Shown here piece by piece: positions 44,413 to 56,490 of a stretch of DNA of 64,000 nucleotides. How positions within the stretch are numbered: position 1 is the first letter of the stretch; every line of letters starts with the position of its first letter. The notes under the pieces were generated by a model. That model worked only from the letters and a program-made list of their open reading frames with translations, was not told the DNA's origin and made no database searches. Both the position numbers and the translations under genes were made by a program. Source of the stretch: Phellopilus nigrolimitatus. Taxonomy: Eukaryota; Basidiomycota; Agaricomycetes; Hymenochaetales; Hymenochaetaceae. The stretch lies in assembly GCA_021029095.1 (NCBI GenBank), contig JAJOHG010000014.1, positions 496,001 to 560,000 on the forward strand, given 5' to 3'.

Positions 44413-45708
44413 TGATGCTTGTTAACTCGTCGTCGTTGTCGTCTTGTCGATGGAGAGGAACAATGCTGGACGATTGCTGAACGACGTGCGATTTTTATAA
44501 AACTTCCCCTCCCCAATTGGGATAGGTAACATCACCGCCACCTTCCTAATTCGAATATTTCGCAGTGCTGTGGCTATGACGCATTCGAACAAGACACCAT
44601 TTCTTCCCAGTCACCGCCATGCGTAGCGAGCACTGGGGCATTTCAAGATGTACTGCTTCATTCCAATAATATTGAAGTCAAGCGCTGAAAAATCAGCGTA
44701 TTTGGACGGCATCGGACTCGGCATCACGGGCTACCAGTACAGACTGACGCTACAAGCTAATTGCGCGAGGCTATTATGTGAGGCTATAGACAGAACCTGC
44801 GGCTGGTCCGGAATCGCGAGAAATTACTCATGCGTAGTTTGGCTGTGATGATGGTCTTTTCTTGTGGATCTTGTCTCGTCGCTAATACATTCGGGGCCTC
44901 CGAGACTGTGCTAGGTAATCATCCTTGGGCCAAACGTCCACATTATTCACCCGAGGGCCTTATGCTGTACTCGCCCTGCTATGTTGGTCTTGAAGATGTC
45001 TTGGTTACTGGTAATTTCTCACCGTTCTTGATTACTGTTCATGAAAGCGTGCTCAAGAAATTGTGCGTTTACCATTTATTGCATGACTTTTCGCAGGAAC
45101 TGCTAAAGTCTCACAACTGTTAGCGAGTCGAGCTGATGCTTCTTTCTGCATGTCATCTATAAGATATACTCAAGTCTCCACTGTCTTCGATTCCAAATTG
45201 TTTTCCAATTCTTGAATCATTGATTTTTAAGACGACTTTTTTTGTTTTTCGACAAAATGATCATAGGGGAAGTATCTATCACACATTTCACTTCCAACAA
45301 GGCTGTGCTTTCCTATCTGTAGTTGTTTCACCAGCCACAGTCATAAGTTCCGATAAAGTGTCTTAGGCGAAATAAAAGCAAATCCCGAAATGGAGCTGCT
45401 ATCTCAATCTTCTGAGATAGAACTTGGTGATTGGGTCACTGGCCGTAGACATAGCTTATTCAAGTTGTATGACACTTTATGACGACTGTCTACTGCTGTC
45501 ATGGGGGTGCAGAGCAGGTAAGGCAAACCATAACGAGAAGCCAATATGTGCGTAAAGCAAAATGTCAGACCTTTCTCTTGTTATGGAGTGGCTGTAAAGA
45601 TTATGTAATATTGCCTCTTTGGTAGGTATTTCAAAAAAGGGTGAAACGGCAGCGATTGCCCGAAGCGTCGTTGAAGTGTTCTCGCAGAGCAACTTCCACT
45701 CAACTTCG
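44413..45708. other. Divergent region, calcipressin / CWC22
   Basis: About 1.3 kb with promoters at both ends. Plus-strand frames at 44648-44848 and 44830-45123 overlap and lack recognisable features or good splice context. No gene is claimed. Confidence 0.4.
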
Positions 45709-48695
45709 ATGTCGACAGCGGCGATGTTGCCTCCTGTCTCTGACATCTCCCCTGGTCACCTTGTGAGCAAGAGAAAGAGGTATGTGTCGCTTTTTTCTTA
45801 GGTTTTCTTTGTGCAAAGTCCTGACTTTCGGATCATACAGGTCGCGCTCGCGTTCGCCAACGCACGATGCTGCACCTCCCCCTCCTGCAAACCGCCGGAG
45901 GTCTATCTCACCCTCGGGAGGAAAAGCCAGAGTTGAGATTCCGAGGATCGATGATGTGGACCCCGTGCGAAGGAGAGAGCGTGAGCGCCAGTTGGCATTG
46001 CGTATGGTGGAGAGCAACCTGGACGGGGACAAGGAAAAGGAAAAGGAAAAACCTGGGAACGATGCCAAAGCCGAACTCGCAAAGCTCATGTCGCGCTCGG
46101 GCGGTGTCTACATCCCGCCCTCGCGTCTCCGTGCGATGCAAGCGGAGGCTGCAAAGGACAAGACGAGCCCGGAGTACCAACGCCTCTCGTGGGACGCGCT
46201 CCGCAAGTCGATTACGGGTATTGTCAACAGGGTGAACATCTCGAATATCAAGGACATTGTGCCCGAGCTGTTCTCGGAAAACTTGATTCGCGGGCGTGGC
46301 CTCTTCTCACGTAGCATCATGAAGGCCCAGTCAGCCAGCTTGCCGTTCTCCCCAGTTTTCGCAGCACTGGTCGCCATTCTCAACACCAAACTGCCGCAAG
46401 TAGGTGAGCTGGTGCTAACACGGCTCGTCAGCCAGTTCAGACGTGCTTTTAAGCGAAACGACAAAGTATGTTCGTCTCTGACTTGTTGTTTCGGCTTTTA
46501 CCTAATTATCCCTCGTCTACAGATTGTTTGTCATTCGACAACTACCTTCCTCGCGCACTTGGTCAACCAGGGTGTAGCACATGAGATCATTGCACTACAG
46601 ATCCTCGTTCTCCTGCTCGAGCGACCCACTGATGACTCCATCGAAATTGCCGTGGGCTTCATGCGTGAAGTGGGTGCTTACCTCGCAGAGAACTCGCCGA
46701 AGGCCAACTCTTCCGTGTACGAAAGGTTCCGTGCGGTGTTGAATGAGGGCACTATCAGTCAGCGCGTGCAGTACATGATCGAGGTGCTTATGCAGGTGCG
46801 AAAAGACAAGTACAAGGACAACCCGATCATTCCAGAGGGCCTGGACCTTGTTTTGGAAGAAGAACAAATCACTCACCAGATTGGCTTGGATGACGAGCTT
46901 CAGGTGCAGGAGGGCCTTAGTGCGTACTCGTGCGTTACTTACATTGACGACTGTTGCTTATTGTCCTTGACAGACATCTTCAAACTTGACCCAAACTATC
47001 TTGAAAATGAGGAAAAATACAAGGAAATCAAAGCAGAAATTCTCGGTGAAGGATCTTCTGATGAAGAGTCAGACGGAGAAAGCGAAGAAAGTGAGGAAGA
47101 TGAGGAAGGTATGTGTTTAGAACTATATAGTTGGGCTTCCTTGTCTAATTCCTTGCTCAGCTGTCGCAGAAAAAGAGGGAATCGAAGATCGCACGTCAAC
47201 AAACCTCGTCAATCTTCGACGTATCATCTACCTGACAATAATGAACGCCCTCAACTACGAGGAAGCCGTCCACAAGCTACTAAAAGTACAAATTGAGGAA
47301 GGTGATGAGGTAAGCCAGGATTCTTCAATTTTTGCCCAACGTCCCACTAAGTAATCATTATAGATTGAGTTGATCAAGATGCTAATCGAGTGTTGCTCTC
47401 AAGAGCGATCGTACTCGAAGTACTATGGTCTCATCGGAGAGCGCTTCAGCAAGCTTAACCGGGTGTGGACTGATGCGCTCGAAGAATGCTTCCGGGAGTA
47501 CTACGAGACTATTCACCGCTACGAGACGAACCGTCTGCGTAACATTGCGCGCTTCTTTGGGCATATACTCGCGACCGACGCGGTATCTTGGGCCGTGCTC
47601 GATGTTATCAAAATGAACGAAGACGACACGACGAGCAGTAGCCGTATCTTCGTCAAGATCATGTTCGGCGAAGTTGTCGAGGCGATGGGCGTCAAGCAGA
47701 TTTCAGAGCGTTTCAAAGACCCTGAGGTAAAAAGGTTCTGCGATGGCATGTTCCCCATGGATAACCCCAAGAACACGCGTTTCTCCATCAATTATTTCAC
47801 GAGTATTGGACTTGGTGTTGTCACTGAAGAAATGCGCGAGTACCTTAAGGTATGACTAATTAATTCATTTAGTAGAACAAATCATAACTCTTGTTTGTTA
47901 CAGAACGCCCCGCGCCTGATCATGGAACAGCGACGAGCGCTCCTGGAAGAAGAGTCTTCATCGTCGGACTCGGATTCAGATCCTACTTCCTCTGACTCTG
48001 ATTCGGACTCGGACTCGTCAGCGTCTGACTCATCGAGCGATAGGTCACGAGGTGGACCGCGCAAACGGGCGAGCCCGCCTTCGCGTTCTCCTCGCAGACG
48101 TTCGTCTACCCCGCCTCGTCGTGATAACGGGCGTGTGCGGACTAAGGCCGACTCCCGTTCTCGTTCACCCCCGCCATATCGGGGCTCAGGACGCCCTCCT
48201 CGGGCCCGGTCCGATTCGCGCTCGCCCCCGCCCCCGCCTCGCCGGGCTGGAGGCGACCGAGACCGCTATCGCGAAAGGGAGCCGGAGCGCGAGCGCCCGC
48301 GGAACTGGTCGCCGAACGGGCGACATAGGGACCATTCCCCTCCTCCACGCCGTTCACCGCCACCACCACCGCGCCGCGACGAGCGCAACGGGTATGGCAG
48401 GCGTGGCGGACGGGACGACTCGCCGGACAGGTACAGAGGCTCTGTGCGGGACCACGACCGGTCTCCGCCGCCGCCGCTTCGAAAACGGGATCTCTCCGAG
48501 TCTCCTAGGCGAGACAGAATCCGCGGCCGCGCACGCTCGGTCTCCTCATCAGATGCGAGCTCGCCAAGGGTGCGCCGCCGGTCGCCTATGGACGAACGCA
48601 TCCGCGACCGCTCCCCTCCAAGACGTGCTCCGCGAGACAGGTCGGAATCGAGGGACAGGTATAGGGACCGGGAGTTAGAAAGGCGCAGGAGGTGA
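45709..48695 (+). CDS. CWC22: Pre-mRNA-splicing factor CWC22
   Basis: Spliceosome component that places eIF4A3 of the exon-junction complex and supports the first splicing step. Exon 1 (45709-45779) encodes 'MSTAAMLPPVSDISPGHLVS', exon 2 starts at 45841. The MIF4G domain reads 'LSWDALRKSITGIVNRVNIS', 'LFSENLIRGRGLFSRSIM', 'FAALVAILNTKLPQVGELVL'. The linker has 'IFKLDPNYLENEEKY' and an acidic stretch. The MA3 domain reads 'LRRIIYLTIMNALNYEEAVH', 'LIEMLIECC'-like 'ELIKMLIECCSQERSYSKYY' and 'RSRIFVKIMF'-like 'SSRIFVKIMFGEVVEAMG'. A long Ser/Asp and Arg/Ser-rich tail follows ('SPRRRSSTPPRR', many RSP, RDRYRD repeats), longer than in yeast and more like metazoan CWC22. Seven or so exons, all in frame. 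Confidence 0.95.
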
Positions 48696-48918
48696 TAGCT
48701 TATTTCTGCTGGAGCGCTGCGGCTAAAAGGAGGCCAATGTGCATGAAGTACTCGCTTAACTCAGCTTTACTACTACCTCATTACTTATGTATGCATTCTT
48801 GCATTTGCGTTTTTGATGACGATTCAATAAATGTTGTTGTCCGAACACTGCAATGCCCGTCTAGTCAATAAATCTGCTGTCGTCGAGCAAAAAGACCACC
48901 CAGTTTGAGGAAACTCAT

Positions 48919-49013
48919 GCATCATGCGGGAATCGAACCCACGTCGGAACCTAACGATTGGGATGAATTCCTCTCTTGGGAAGATTCCATGATAACCACT
49001 ACACCAATGATGC
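48919..49013 (-). tRNA. tRNA-Gly(CCC) with an intron
   Basis: On the minus strand the acceptor arm pairs GCATCAT with ATGATGC (7 bp). The D-arm is 'GGTGTAGTGGTTATC', an A-box match, and the T-arm is GTGGG-TTCGATT-CCCGC, a B-box match (GGTTCGATTCC). The anticodon stem GAATC pairs with GGTTC and the loop reads TT-CCC-A, interrupted after position 37 by an intron of about 23 nt. Anticodon CCC decodes glycine. CCA is not encoded, as usual for nuclear tRNA genes. Confidence 0.92.
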
Positions 49014-49380
49014 ATAATTTGTGTTGATATGTGTAATAAGATGTAGGGTTATCACATTTAGTTCAGCCTTTTTTTCTCTCTCCAAGTTCATTAAGCCCAA
49101 TATTGTTTCTCATGCTGACAACATCCCCGATCAACACCAAATCTGATCATTACAATGCAAAGTCAACATTGGATACAGGTTGGTTGCACAACAACTAGCA
49201 GTTTAAAGCCAAGAAATAAAGTCCACAATACATATGGATTACAAAACAGGTAGTATCAGCAATGGAAGGTCCTAAAAACTAGTAAGAAATCCATAGCAAC
49301 GTGACTATGTGATAATGTAAGTATCGCAAAGCTTGTAAACTGACAGATTGAGACGAAATAGAAACATAGATATGTAGACT
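49014..49380. other. Intergenic region
   Basis: AT-rich, no gene seen. Lies between the tRNA and the 3' end of the M50B-like gene. Confidence 0.4.
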
Positions 49381-50876
49381 CTATAACCCAAGAACAACAA
49401 GGAAAGCTGTCGATGCGAGCGACACCAAGTAAACCGCTGATGTCGAGAGGGACGCGGACGGGAAGCCTGCGGACGCTCCGGGTATGGGTATGAAATGAAG
49501 GGAGTCTTGTTCTTGCTGGGATTCCGATTGCTGCAGAGCGAGGAGTCTTCAGGACATCACGTGATGGGCGTGAAATCAGAGGATAAGCTCACCTTGAACG
49601 CTGCGAGTCCGACGACAATCCCCGCGGCGAAAAAGCAAAATGCAATGATGAGCCAGATGACGCCCCAAACTAGACGTGAAAAAAAAATCATTAGGAGCTT
49701 CTCAGAATCGTAACACACACGAACGAACCTTGCGAAGGGCAGCAGCCGCAGATGTGAGCAAATGCCGACGCATCGGATGAATTCACCTTGCGAGCGATTG
49801 TATCGTCTGGGAGAACAAAACGAGAGGCAGAATTAGCAGTTATTAGAGGATGGATAAAGACAGGCAAAAAAAGAAAAAGACGCACCGATGACGTCCCAGA
49901 GGACATACATACAAGACATGACCCCAATGAAAAGTACCTGACGGGAGCTCAGAGATCCACGCACATGGACTTTATTAACTTCGAGCACTTACAAAATATC
50001 GCAACGCAACGCCACCCTTAACAAACCAGAACAAGATAATGATGGCGGACATTCCCAGGATCAAGGCCCACGTTCTACACCGAGGAACGCAGTTCAACAT
50101 CCGTGCGGCCAGATAGCCTAATTATAGGAGACGTACAGCCAATTTCTCCGAGCCCACCATAGTGTGAAAAGAAAGAACGCAGCCAAAACGATACAGGCGA
50201 CTTTGCTCGCATCAATGTCGAAGCCGCAGGCAATTAGACACGCGCCGATGAACGAGGAGCCAAGGTAGCCCGCGGGAAGCGTTATGATAGGAACTCCTCC
50301 TGACATACGCGTCGCACCACCTTCATCAGCTGTTTTCAATGAGACACAATGCAGAAAATAAGACGTTGGTTATGATCTGAGGAGTAAAAACGCGTACGGT
50401 CAAGCTCAATGGACTCGATGTGTGCGCAAGTAAGCAGGCCGGCGATTGCATGGCTCATCTAGAGTCATATATATTAGAGATTTTCAGTGATTCATCCTAG
50501 GACATACCTCATGAAAGCCAACAGTAAGTAGCCTATGTTGATAATAAGCTTCCTGTTCGAGCGAAAGGATTGAAACACACGCACTTGAACGGGTAGACTG
50601 TACAAAACCACCTGGTTAGTTTAAATAACACCTCGATCCTCACTCAAAGACGCACTTATCCAGTTCAAAACTGGCACATGCCTAATTCTTCATTGTCAAC
50701 GGGCATCAGCATAAAAATCCAAGACTTTCGTACCATAGAATAGCGATGGCAATAACGTAGCATCCTGCGACGATCAGCGTGGTTCGTTGTGTGGCGGACG
50801 GCGTCAACTGCGATCTGACATCCCTCGGGAAAATTTGCAAAAAATCGTGAGCATCGTGTTCATTCAAGGCGGGCAT
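49381..50876 (-). CDS. Peptidase M50B-like membrane protein
   Basis: Predicted multi-pass membrane zinc metallopeptidase-like protein (site-2-protease-related M50B family); activity in fungi is untested. The start at 50876 gives 'MPALNEHDAHDFLQIFPRDV', then 'TTLIVAGCYVIAIAILWY'. The zinc motif HExxH is present as 'FHEMSHAIAGLLTCAHI', split by an intron after 'HE'. 'DEGGATRMSGGVPIITLPAG' and 'YLGSSFIGACLIACGF' are the typical second block, followed by further helices ('VLAAFFLFTLWWARRNWL', 'ALRYFVLFIGVMSCMYVLWD'). 'VNSSDASAFAHICGC' and a final helix 'VYLVSLASTAFLVVLGL' complete it. A third zinc ligand is probably the Asp in 'VLWDVIDD'. Seven or more exons. Confidence 0.87.
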
Positions 50877-51680
50877 TACACAGGTCGTTCAGACAGCGTC
50901 AAGAAAGAAAGAGATGGTGGTGGTTGAAGGCCAAGGTCCTAGAGCACTTGTGCCGCAGCACGCGCCGTGTCGAATGTCGCCAAACTTGGAAGGCCGTCTA
51001 TTCACGGTGCATGGCGGCTGCCCGCAGCGGCGCAGCCATCTCTTCATGATGCATAGCTTTTGAAAACGTTTGGACACTGCTCTCAGCTCATGGTGTATAT
51101 GCTCATAGTAATTTGTCACGAATTACGCTATAACTCGGCAAATTCCTACCAGGAGTTGAGCTCGAAATTACTTCTCGGTATACTACTGGGGGCAAGGTAG
51201 TATGACTACGTCTCATCTAGACCGTGCAGAATTGTTTATTCTCGTTCGACTTGGGCTCTCGACGAGGTAATCATCTGAATCTCGTGCGCAATCCCTCGAC
51301 AGTTTCTTGCCGCCGCACTACTTTACATAAACCTACTTGAGTCTCAAAGCAAGTTCTTTGTTTCGTTAACTCTTCTTGAGCCTACTCAATCATAGTGATC
51401 CTCTCAGCTTACTTGCTTTAACCCAAGCAGAAACAACTATCGGCATGTTCTTCTTTCTCACTGGTATATGCTCAAGGGCGAATCAGTAAAGTACTCAAAT
51501 CAGCAAAGCCTACAACGCATTACAGCGCTCATGCTGTTCAAATCTCTCATCGGAAGTGCTGTGCATCTGGCCTTTTTGATGCAATCGTGCCTGCTAAATT
51601 TACATTATTGTAGACAACTGGGAGTGTTATGCTGCCCCCCCTCCCCTTTTATCCACAGGTAACATATCGAGATCACGCCA
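50877..51680. other. Divergent intergenic region
   Basis: Promoter of the M50B-like gene at its left end. No gene recognised in the rest; short frames on both strands look random. Confidence 0.4.
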
Positions 51681-53400
51681 ATGGGTCAGTCTCCGAGCTC
51701 AACCCCGCCTCATGCGGCGCAGAGAAAGAATGCACCTAATGAGCATCCTCTACAGGTGAGCGGTCAACTAAGCTATATTGTCTATGTTACATCCTAAAGT
51801 TATGCCAATAATTGTAGAATCAAAATTCTCAAGCTATCCAACAAACTCGGTCCCTTCAAACACGGGTCCCCGAAACACGTTCTGCCCAGATGCGATCACC
51901 TCATACACGGTCTCTCCAAACGCGGTCTTCTCGTCGTGGCCGGCGTCTCTACTCATGTTTATTCTGCCACCGCTACTCCACGACCAACCAGGGCTTATTA
52001 GAAGTATGTATAGTTTACTTGACGGGTTCTTGGTTATTGACGCAATGATGGGTCCACTTGGTTTTTTTTTGTTAAGCACGCTCGCAGGTCACATCTCTAT
52101 GCTGTCGAATCTCTGGTGGCCAAAGACGCATAGGGGCCAACACGCGGCTCGACCCCTCGGAGCGATTTTGTGCAGTATGCAATTGTCCGTATACGTGTGG
52201 GCTTGAAATGGTGAGTTCCAGTTTCGGCCGACATTGACTACCTAATTTTCAGCTTCAGTATGTCAAATAGCACCTCAGATACGCAGCTTGGCATAAAGCG
52301 CCCATTTACAGTCGCAGCAGGCTTACCGGGGAAGGTTTATAAATAGACCGGAGCTATGGTGCGAGCCTGTGAACTGCAGTTCACGCACACGGACAGGAAG
52401 CGCAAGGCAAGTATTTAGATATGCTCTTCAACTGAAAGAGCGTCTAATTTGATAGAATTTATACTTATTAGCATGAAGAGGAAGTACATTATCATAACTC
52501 CCGCTTCTCTATGTTGAGTGAAGCAACTCGGCACGACGCCAATGTCGACTTGTCAATATTCGAGCGGCCAGGGAATTTGAGCCGCGTCGACATCACTGTC
52601 TCCCCGCCTGAAGAAAGCCTTTACTACCGTATCTATCCCATGCGACAGATACTTTGCGACCGCCAATGCTCTGGAACAGGTACGGCTGAACACGTCCATG
52701 CTTGTAAAAAACGGTTGATTAAAAGTGAGCGACGATACGACAGCACCAAAACATTGAACGGTGTGGGTTTACCCTGGATCAGCAAGAAGATGAGGGCGAA
52801 CAACCAAGAGTAGGTCCGAGCCAAACGCTATTGTCTCAGCCTAGCCCTGCACTAGTCCGTGCGGCCTTCCTTCCGCTCTTCTGAAGCACACCCAGACGAG
52901 TCCTGAAACCGCAGCTCGCTTAGAAGACGAACTGCTTCTACCATATGAAGTCGTTGGCCCGGTTGTAGGTGATGACCTCAGTACCCTCCACATCTAGCGC
53001 CCCCAAAAGAGGCAGGAGCGCACATCCGCTCCCCGCGTTTCCAGTCGCATTCTATGCGCAAGCTGCCTGCGCCGCCTCCACCCAGGAAAGAGCAGAGTCC
53101 TGCTCGGCCCTCTTCCGGCACTGCGTCCACGGGAACGCGCTCGGGACAGGCTAAGTCCGCGCGCCTCACAATCGAGTGCACACTCTGCCTGGAACAGGAG
53201 GATGATGTGAGCGCATTGTTGTGCGGCCATATTTTCGGGTCTAGGTACGAGTTCTTCATGCTTGACCGTCAGGATGCGAATTAACGGCGGGTGCTGTCTT
53301 CAGAGATGTATTATCAGCGCGCTACGCGATCGGTCGATATCCGCTCTGCCGCAAAGCTTCGAGGTTGACAGACTTGCGAAAGATCTTTTTATGAGAAGTA
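51681..53400 (+). pseudogene. Degenerate RING-finger-like locus
   Basis: A plausible first exon 'MGQSPSSTPPHAAQRKNAPN' ends at a good donor (51756). Coding-like pieces follow at 52261-52334 ('TSDTQLGIKRPFTVAAGLPG') and 52470-52680 ('YHNSRFSMLSEATRHDANVD', 'ESLYYRIYPMRQILCDRQCS'). Near the end 'IECTLCLEQEDDVSALLCGH' has C-x2-C and C-x-H of a RING domain, but the continuation reads 'SARYAIGRYPLCRKASRL', where one expects CPLCR; the first Cys is Tyr, and the middle cysteines are missing or out of frame. No continuous model could be built. It may be a decaying ubiquitin-ligase gene, or a divergent one with exons I failed to place. Confidence 0.4.
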
Positions 53401-53694
53401 ACGAAAGTCTGTTCCTTCCCTTTTCCTTCGCATTGTCTTCGCATATTCCAGATACCCAAATCATTCCATCCATGATCTTTACAAGGAAAGTAAGAATCCA
53501 CCATCATTATTCGTATTGAAACAATGTCCTAGTTTTTAATGTAGTCTAGGGAATAAACACAAAAGACGTGCGATGGATATACAGATGTAATGCAAGACAA
53601 CTCTGACATGCACAGTTCGTCGAGCGGCGTAGAAAGTACACGGGGCAGCATAGAACAGACCAAAAAAAGGGAAGGAGAAGAATTGTCCAGCGAT

Positions 53695-56490
53695 CTACAT
53701 AATGCAGCAAACGTTGCGATCCTTTGGGCACATTTTATCGCATAGATCCCAAAAGCTGGAGGACGCAGCGATCGCGCTCGCTGTTGGGTCATCGGCCAGC
53801 CTGATAGGCCCACCGACACGATTGATCTGGATCGTGTGCTCCAGGTCCGGCGCGTCCTCAGACGACGGCACCTCGTACCACCACCGCAAGTACTGGCCTT
53901 CGATCGACCACTTGCCAGATGATACTTGCACATCGATGTCAACAAGAGACGACGTGGGCAGAGTCGCCGACGATTGTAACGACGCTGGAGTCTCGGGTGC
54001 GTCATCTGTGGGGGAAGTCTCTGCCTCTTCGTTGCCTTGCATATAGCCGGCGGCGCTCCTTGCGATGATGTCCTGTCTCGCAAAGTGGACCAGAGGAACG
54101 AAGATCTCCGTTGGAAGCTCTGCGTATGCGTCATCCTTAGCATCCGACATTTGCTGGGGAGTTGAAGAACCCGACGCCGAGTCCTGGATACAATTAACTG
54201 GTCTGTCTTCTGCTCGTACTTTCACGGTGAGCTTAAACTCCGCCTTCACAATGTCGAAAGCGATGTGCACAGGCAGACCGACCACAGCAGCCGGGAAAGG
54301 CCGACAGAACGCACGAACCGCGCGCGCTCCGTCAGTCAAGAAATCGTAATGGTTCGCCCAGTGCGGGTGCGCTGCAAGCGTGCCGAGCGAGTGATGGTTG
54401 CTCTTGTCAAGGTCTTCGTCATCATACGACGGTGCGATTGATGCTTCGCCCAGCGTTGTCAGAGACACCGCAGATGATGAGTGTGCTACCTCTTTGACAC
54501 GCACGAAAGCTTGCGCAGACTTTTTCTTGATGAGCGCGGCCTCCGAGTCAGCGTTGCGCATGCGATAGCTATCGATGGCCGGAACGTTGCGGAGGTCATC
54601 GGTCGACCACAAACTAAGATCCTCCATATTCCACCCATCGCCCCATTTATGTGAAGAGTCGGGGCAATAAGTCCAGATGGTGTAGTTCAAAGCATTTGGC
54701 CCGTCTGCGGCGTTCAAGCTAGCATCAAGGGCTCTTTGTTGACTCGAGTAGTCTCCTGCATGCTTGCCCCCGTCCGTCCAGCCGTACGATCGCTTATTAT
54801 CCATATCGAAAGGTGTACCGATTTCGCCAATTATGGTAGGGTATGGTCCTAGAATCTCCGCGTCGCTCTTCAGCATTGTTAGCTGCTCCTGTAGCGATTG
54901 CCGAATGGCGCGCTCGCCGAACTTCGCAGCCATCCATGTCGACTTGTACTTCCCTCTCAACAAACCCAGAGCATCTGCGTTAAACCAGTTCCAATGGCGT
55001 GTAACAAGCGTGAGTCCGTCGTAGTAGTGACCGGAATAACAACAGCGCCCGCGCAAGTCGTCAGGTTCGTCAAGAGTAGGCGGCAGGGCAAACACAGGCG
55101 GCTCGATGAAGTGAATCCCTTCCGGATGTGCTTCGCGAATGCGTGCGGAGTATGCACGCCAATGTGGCCGCCAGTAGTCTGCCTCAAATACTACGGGGCG
55201 GTCCGGGTCGAAAGGCGGACAGTGAAAGTATGCGGGTTTTAAGACGTATCCGGTCTCGATATCCCATACCCCATGTAAAGCCCAAATGCAAGTGCCGAGT
55301 TTCCATCCTGGATCGCGCGTCCAGCCCCATCGCTCACTGAATCCATCCACTTCAGTATCTGGGTCTAACCACATTTTAATGCCTTTCGGATCAATGGTGA
55401 CCGTCCCATCGCGTTTAGGACCAAATTTACCGAAGGCCCAGTGCTCGACTGTCTGCTCTTGACCCATCCCGAGGCGCAATGACTGAGCAGGCGTCGGCCG
55501 CGAGCCCTTTCGAAGCGTAGAGCCCTGCTCCTCGGGGACCGTGTTGAGGTTTTCATCTCCACAGAACCCTTCAGCGGGCTCGTTCATGCTATCCCACCCG
55601 ATAACACATTCGTCCATTAAGTCGCCAGCGTCACGGATGCGATCGGCTAATTCTCCGAAAGCCGCGATAAAATGTGATTGGAGGTAATCCTGAATGTTTT
55701 GTCCGTCTATAATGCATTTTGGAGCATAATCCTTTCCTGCAAAGAAGAGCGTGAAAACCGTCTGTGTAACTAAGCGGCCATAATTCGTTGACCAGATCAT
55801 TGCAGGTAGTGATTCTGGTTTAGGGTCATACGCAACTGGGTATTCGGAGTGTAAAATGGCACACTGGGTTGCCGTGAAGTTGAGCGGATTCATTCCGCAA
55901 GCAAGTAGCGTCCAATATGGTGCGCCCGAACCACCCGAAAACCGGGACCACTGAGAATTGTTCAGTATAAGGCATTTTTTCAGAAAAGTATTGTTCCCTG
56001 CTTACGACGTCCTGGTGGGGATCTATATAAACCTTGAAACCATACTCCTTGCATTTCCGGAGAACGCGAATAGTATAATCCATAAATGTATAATCGTATT
56101 TGCCACTGCGGCTGGTTGAGAGAAATAGTATGGAATAAATGGGAACGGTACTTACGGTCCCTCGTGTTCCAGCGCCTCCCAAGTTACGGGAAAGCGTAAC
56201 ATATTGAACCCCCACCCTTTTAACCTCGCAAGATGCACATCCGCCGAGCCATCTTCCAGATTCAGAGGCCTCCCCAGAAACGACGTGTCACCATTCTCGC
56301 CTGCGTCCCAAAGCGCATCGCGACAGTATGTCGGCTCATCGACGGGAGCCTTGGCCGAGCCAGAGAGGTTGACGCCTCTCAAGAGAAGGGTGCGCCCGTT
56401 GTTGTCAACAAAACTACTGTCGACGGTGTGGATAAAATGCGAGTTTGCTGGTTTGCCTGTCGCCGGCGACACAGACGGTATTCGAGGCAT
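53695..56490 (-). CDS. GH5 steryl-beta-glucosidase / glucocerebrosidase-like (EGCrP type) with C-terminal CaaX box
   Basis: Retaining glycoside hydrolase resembling the fungal EGCrP enzymes that hydrolyse ergosteryl glucoside and glucosylceramide. The start at 56490 gives 'MPRIPSVSPATGKPANSHFI'; frame is open to 56613. Conserved blocks: 'SSFVDNNGRTLLLRGVNLSG', 'LKGWGFNMLRFPVTWEALEH', 'VYIDPHQDV', 'WSRFSGGSGAPYWTL', 'GWDSMNEP' (acid/base Glu), 'CCYSGHYYDGLTL', and 'TIIGEIGTPFDMD' (nucleophile Glu). A C-terminal beta-sandwich region follows. No signal peptide, in line with a cytosolic enzyme. The last four residues CCIM form a CaaX prenylation signal. Three or more exons; the final one (53695-55893) is 2.2 kb. 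Confidence 0.92.

Noticed and set aside
44648..45123. Two overlapping plus-strand frames upstream of CWC22
   Set aside because: Different frames, no family, no splice link; chance frames are likely.
51778..52206. 142-codon plus-strand frame with short repeated phrases ('NTGPRNTFCP', 'TVSPNAVFSS')
   Set aside because: It lies in what looks like an intron of the RING-like locus, and no family or codon bias supports it.
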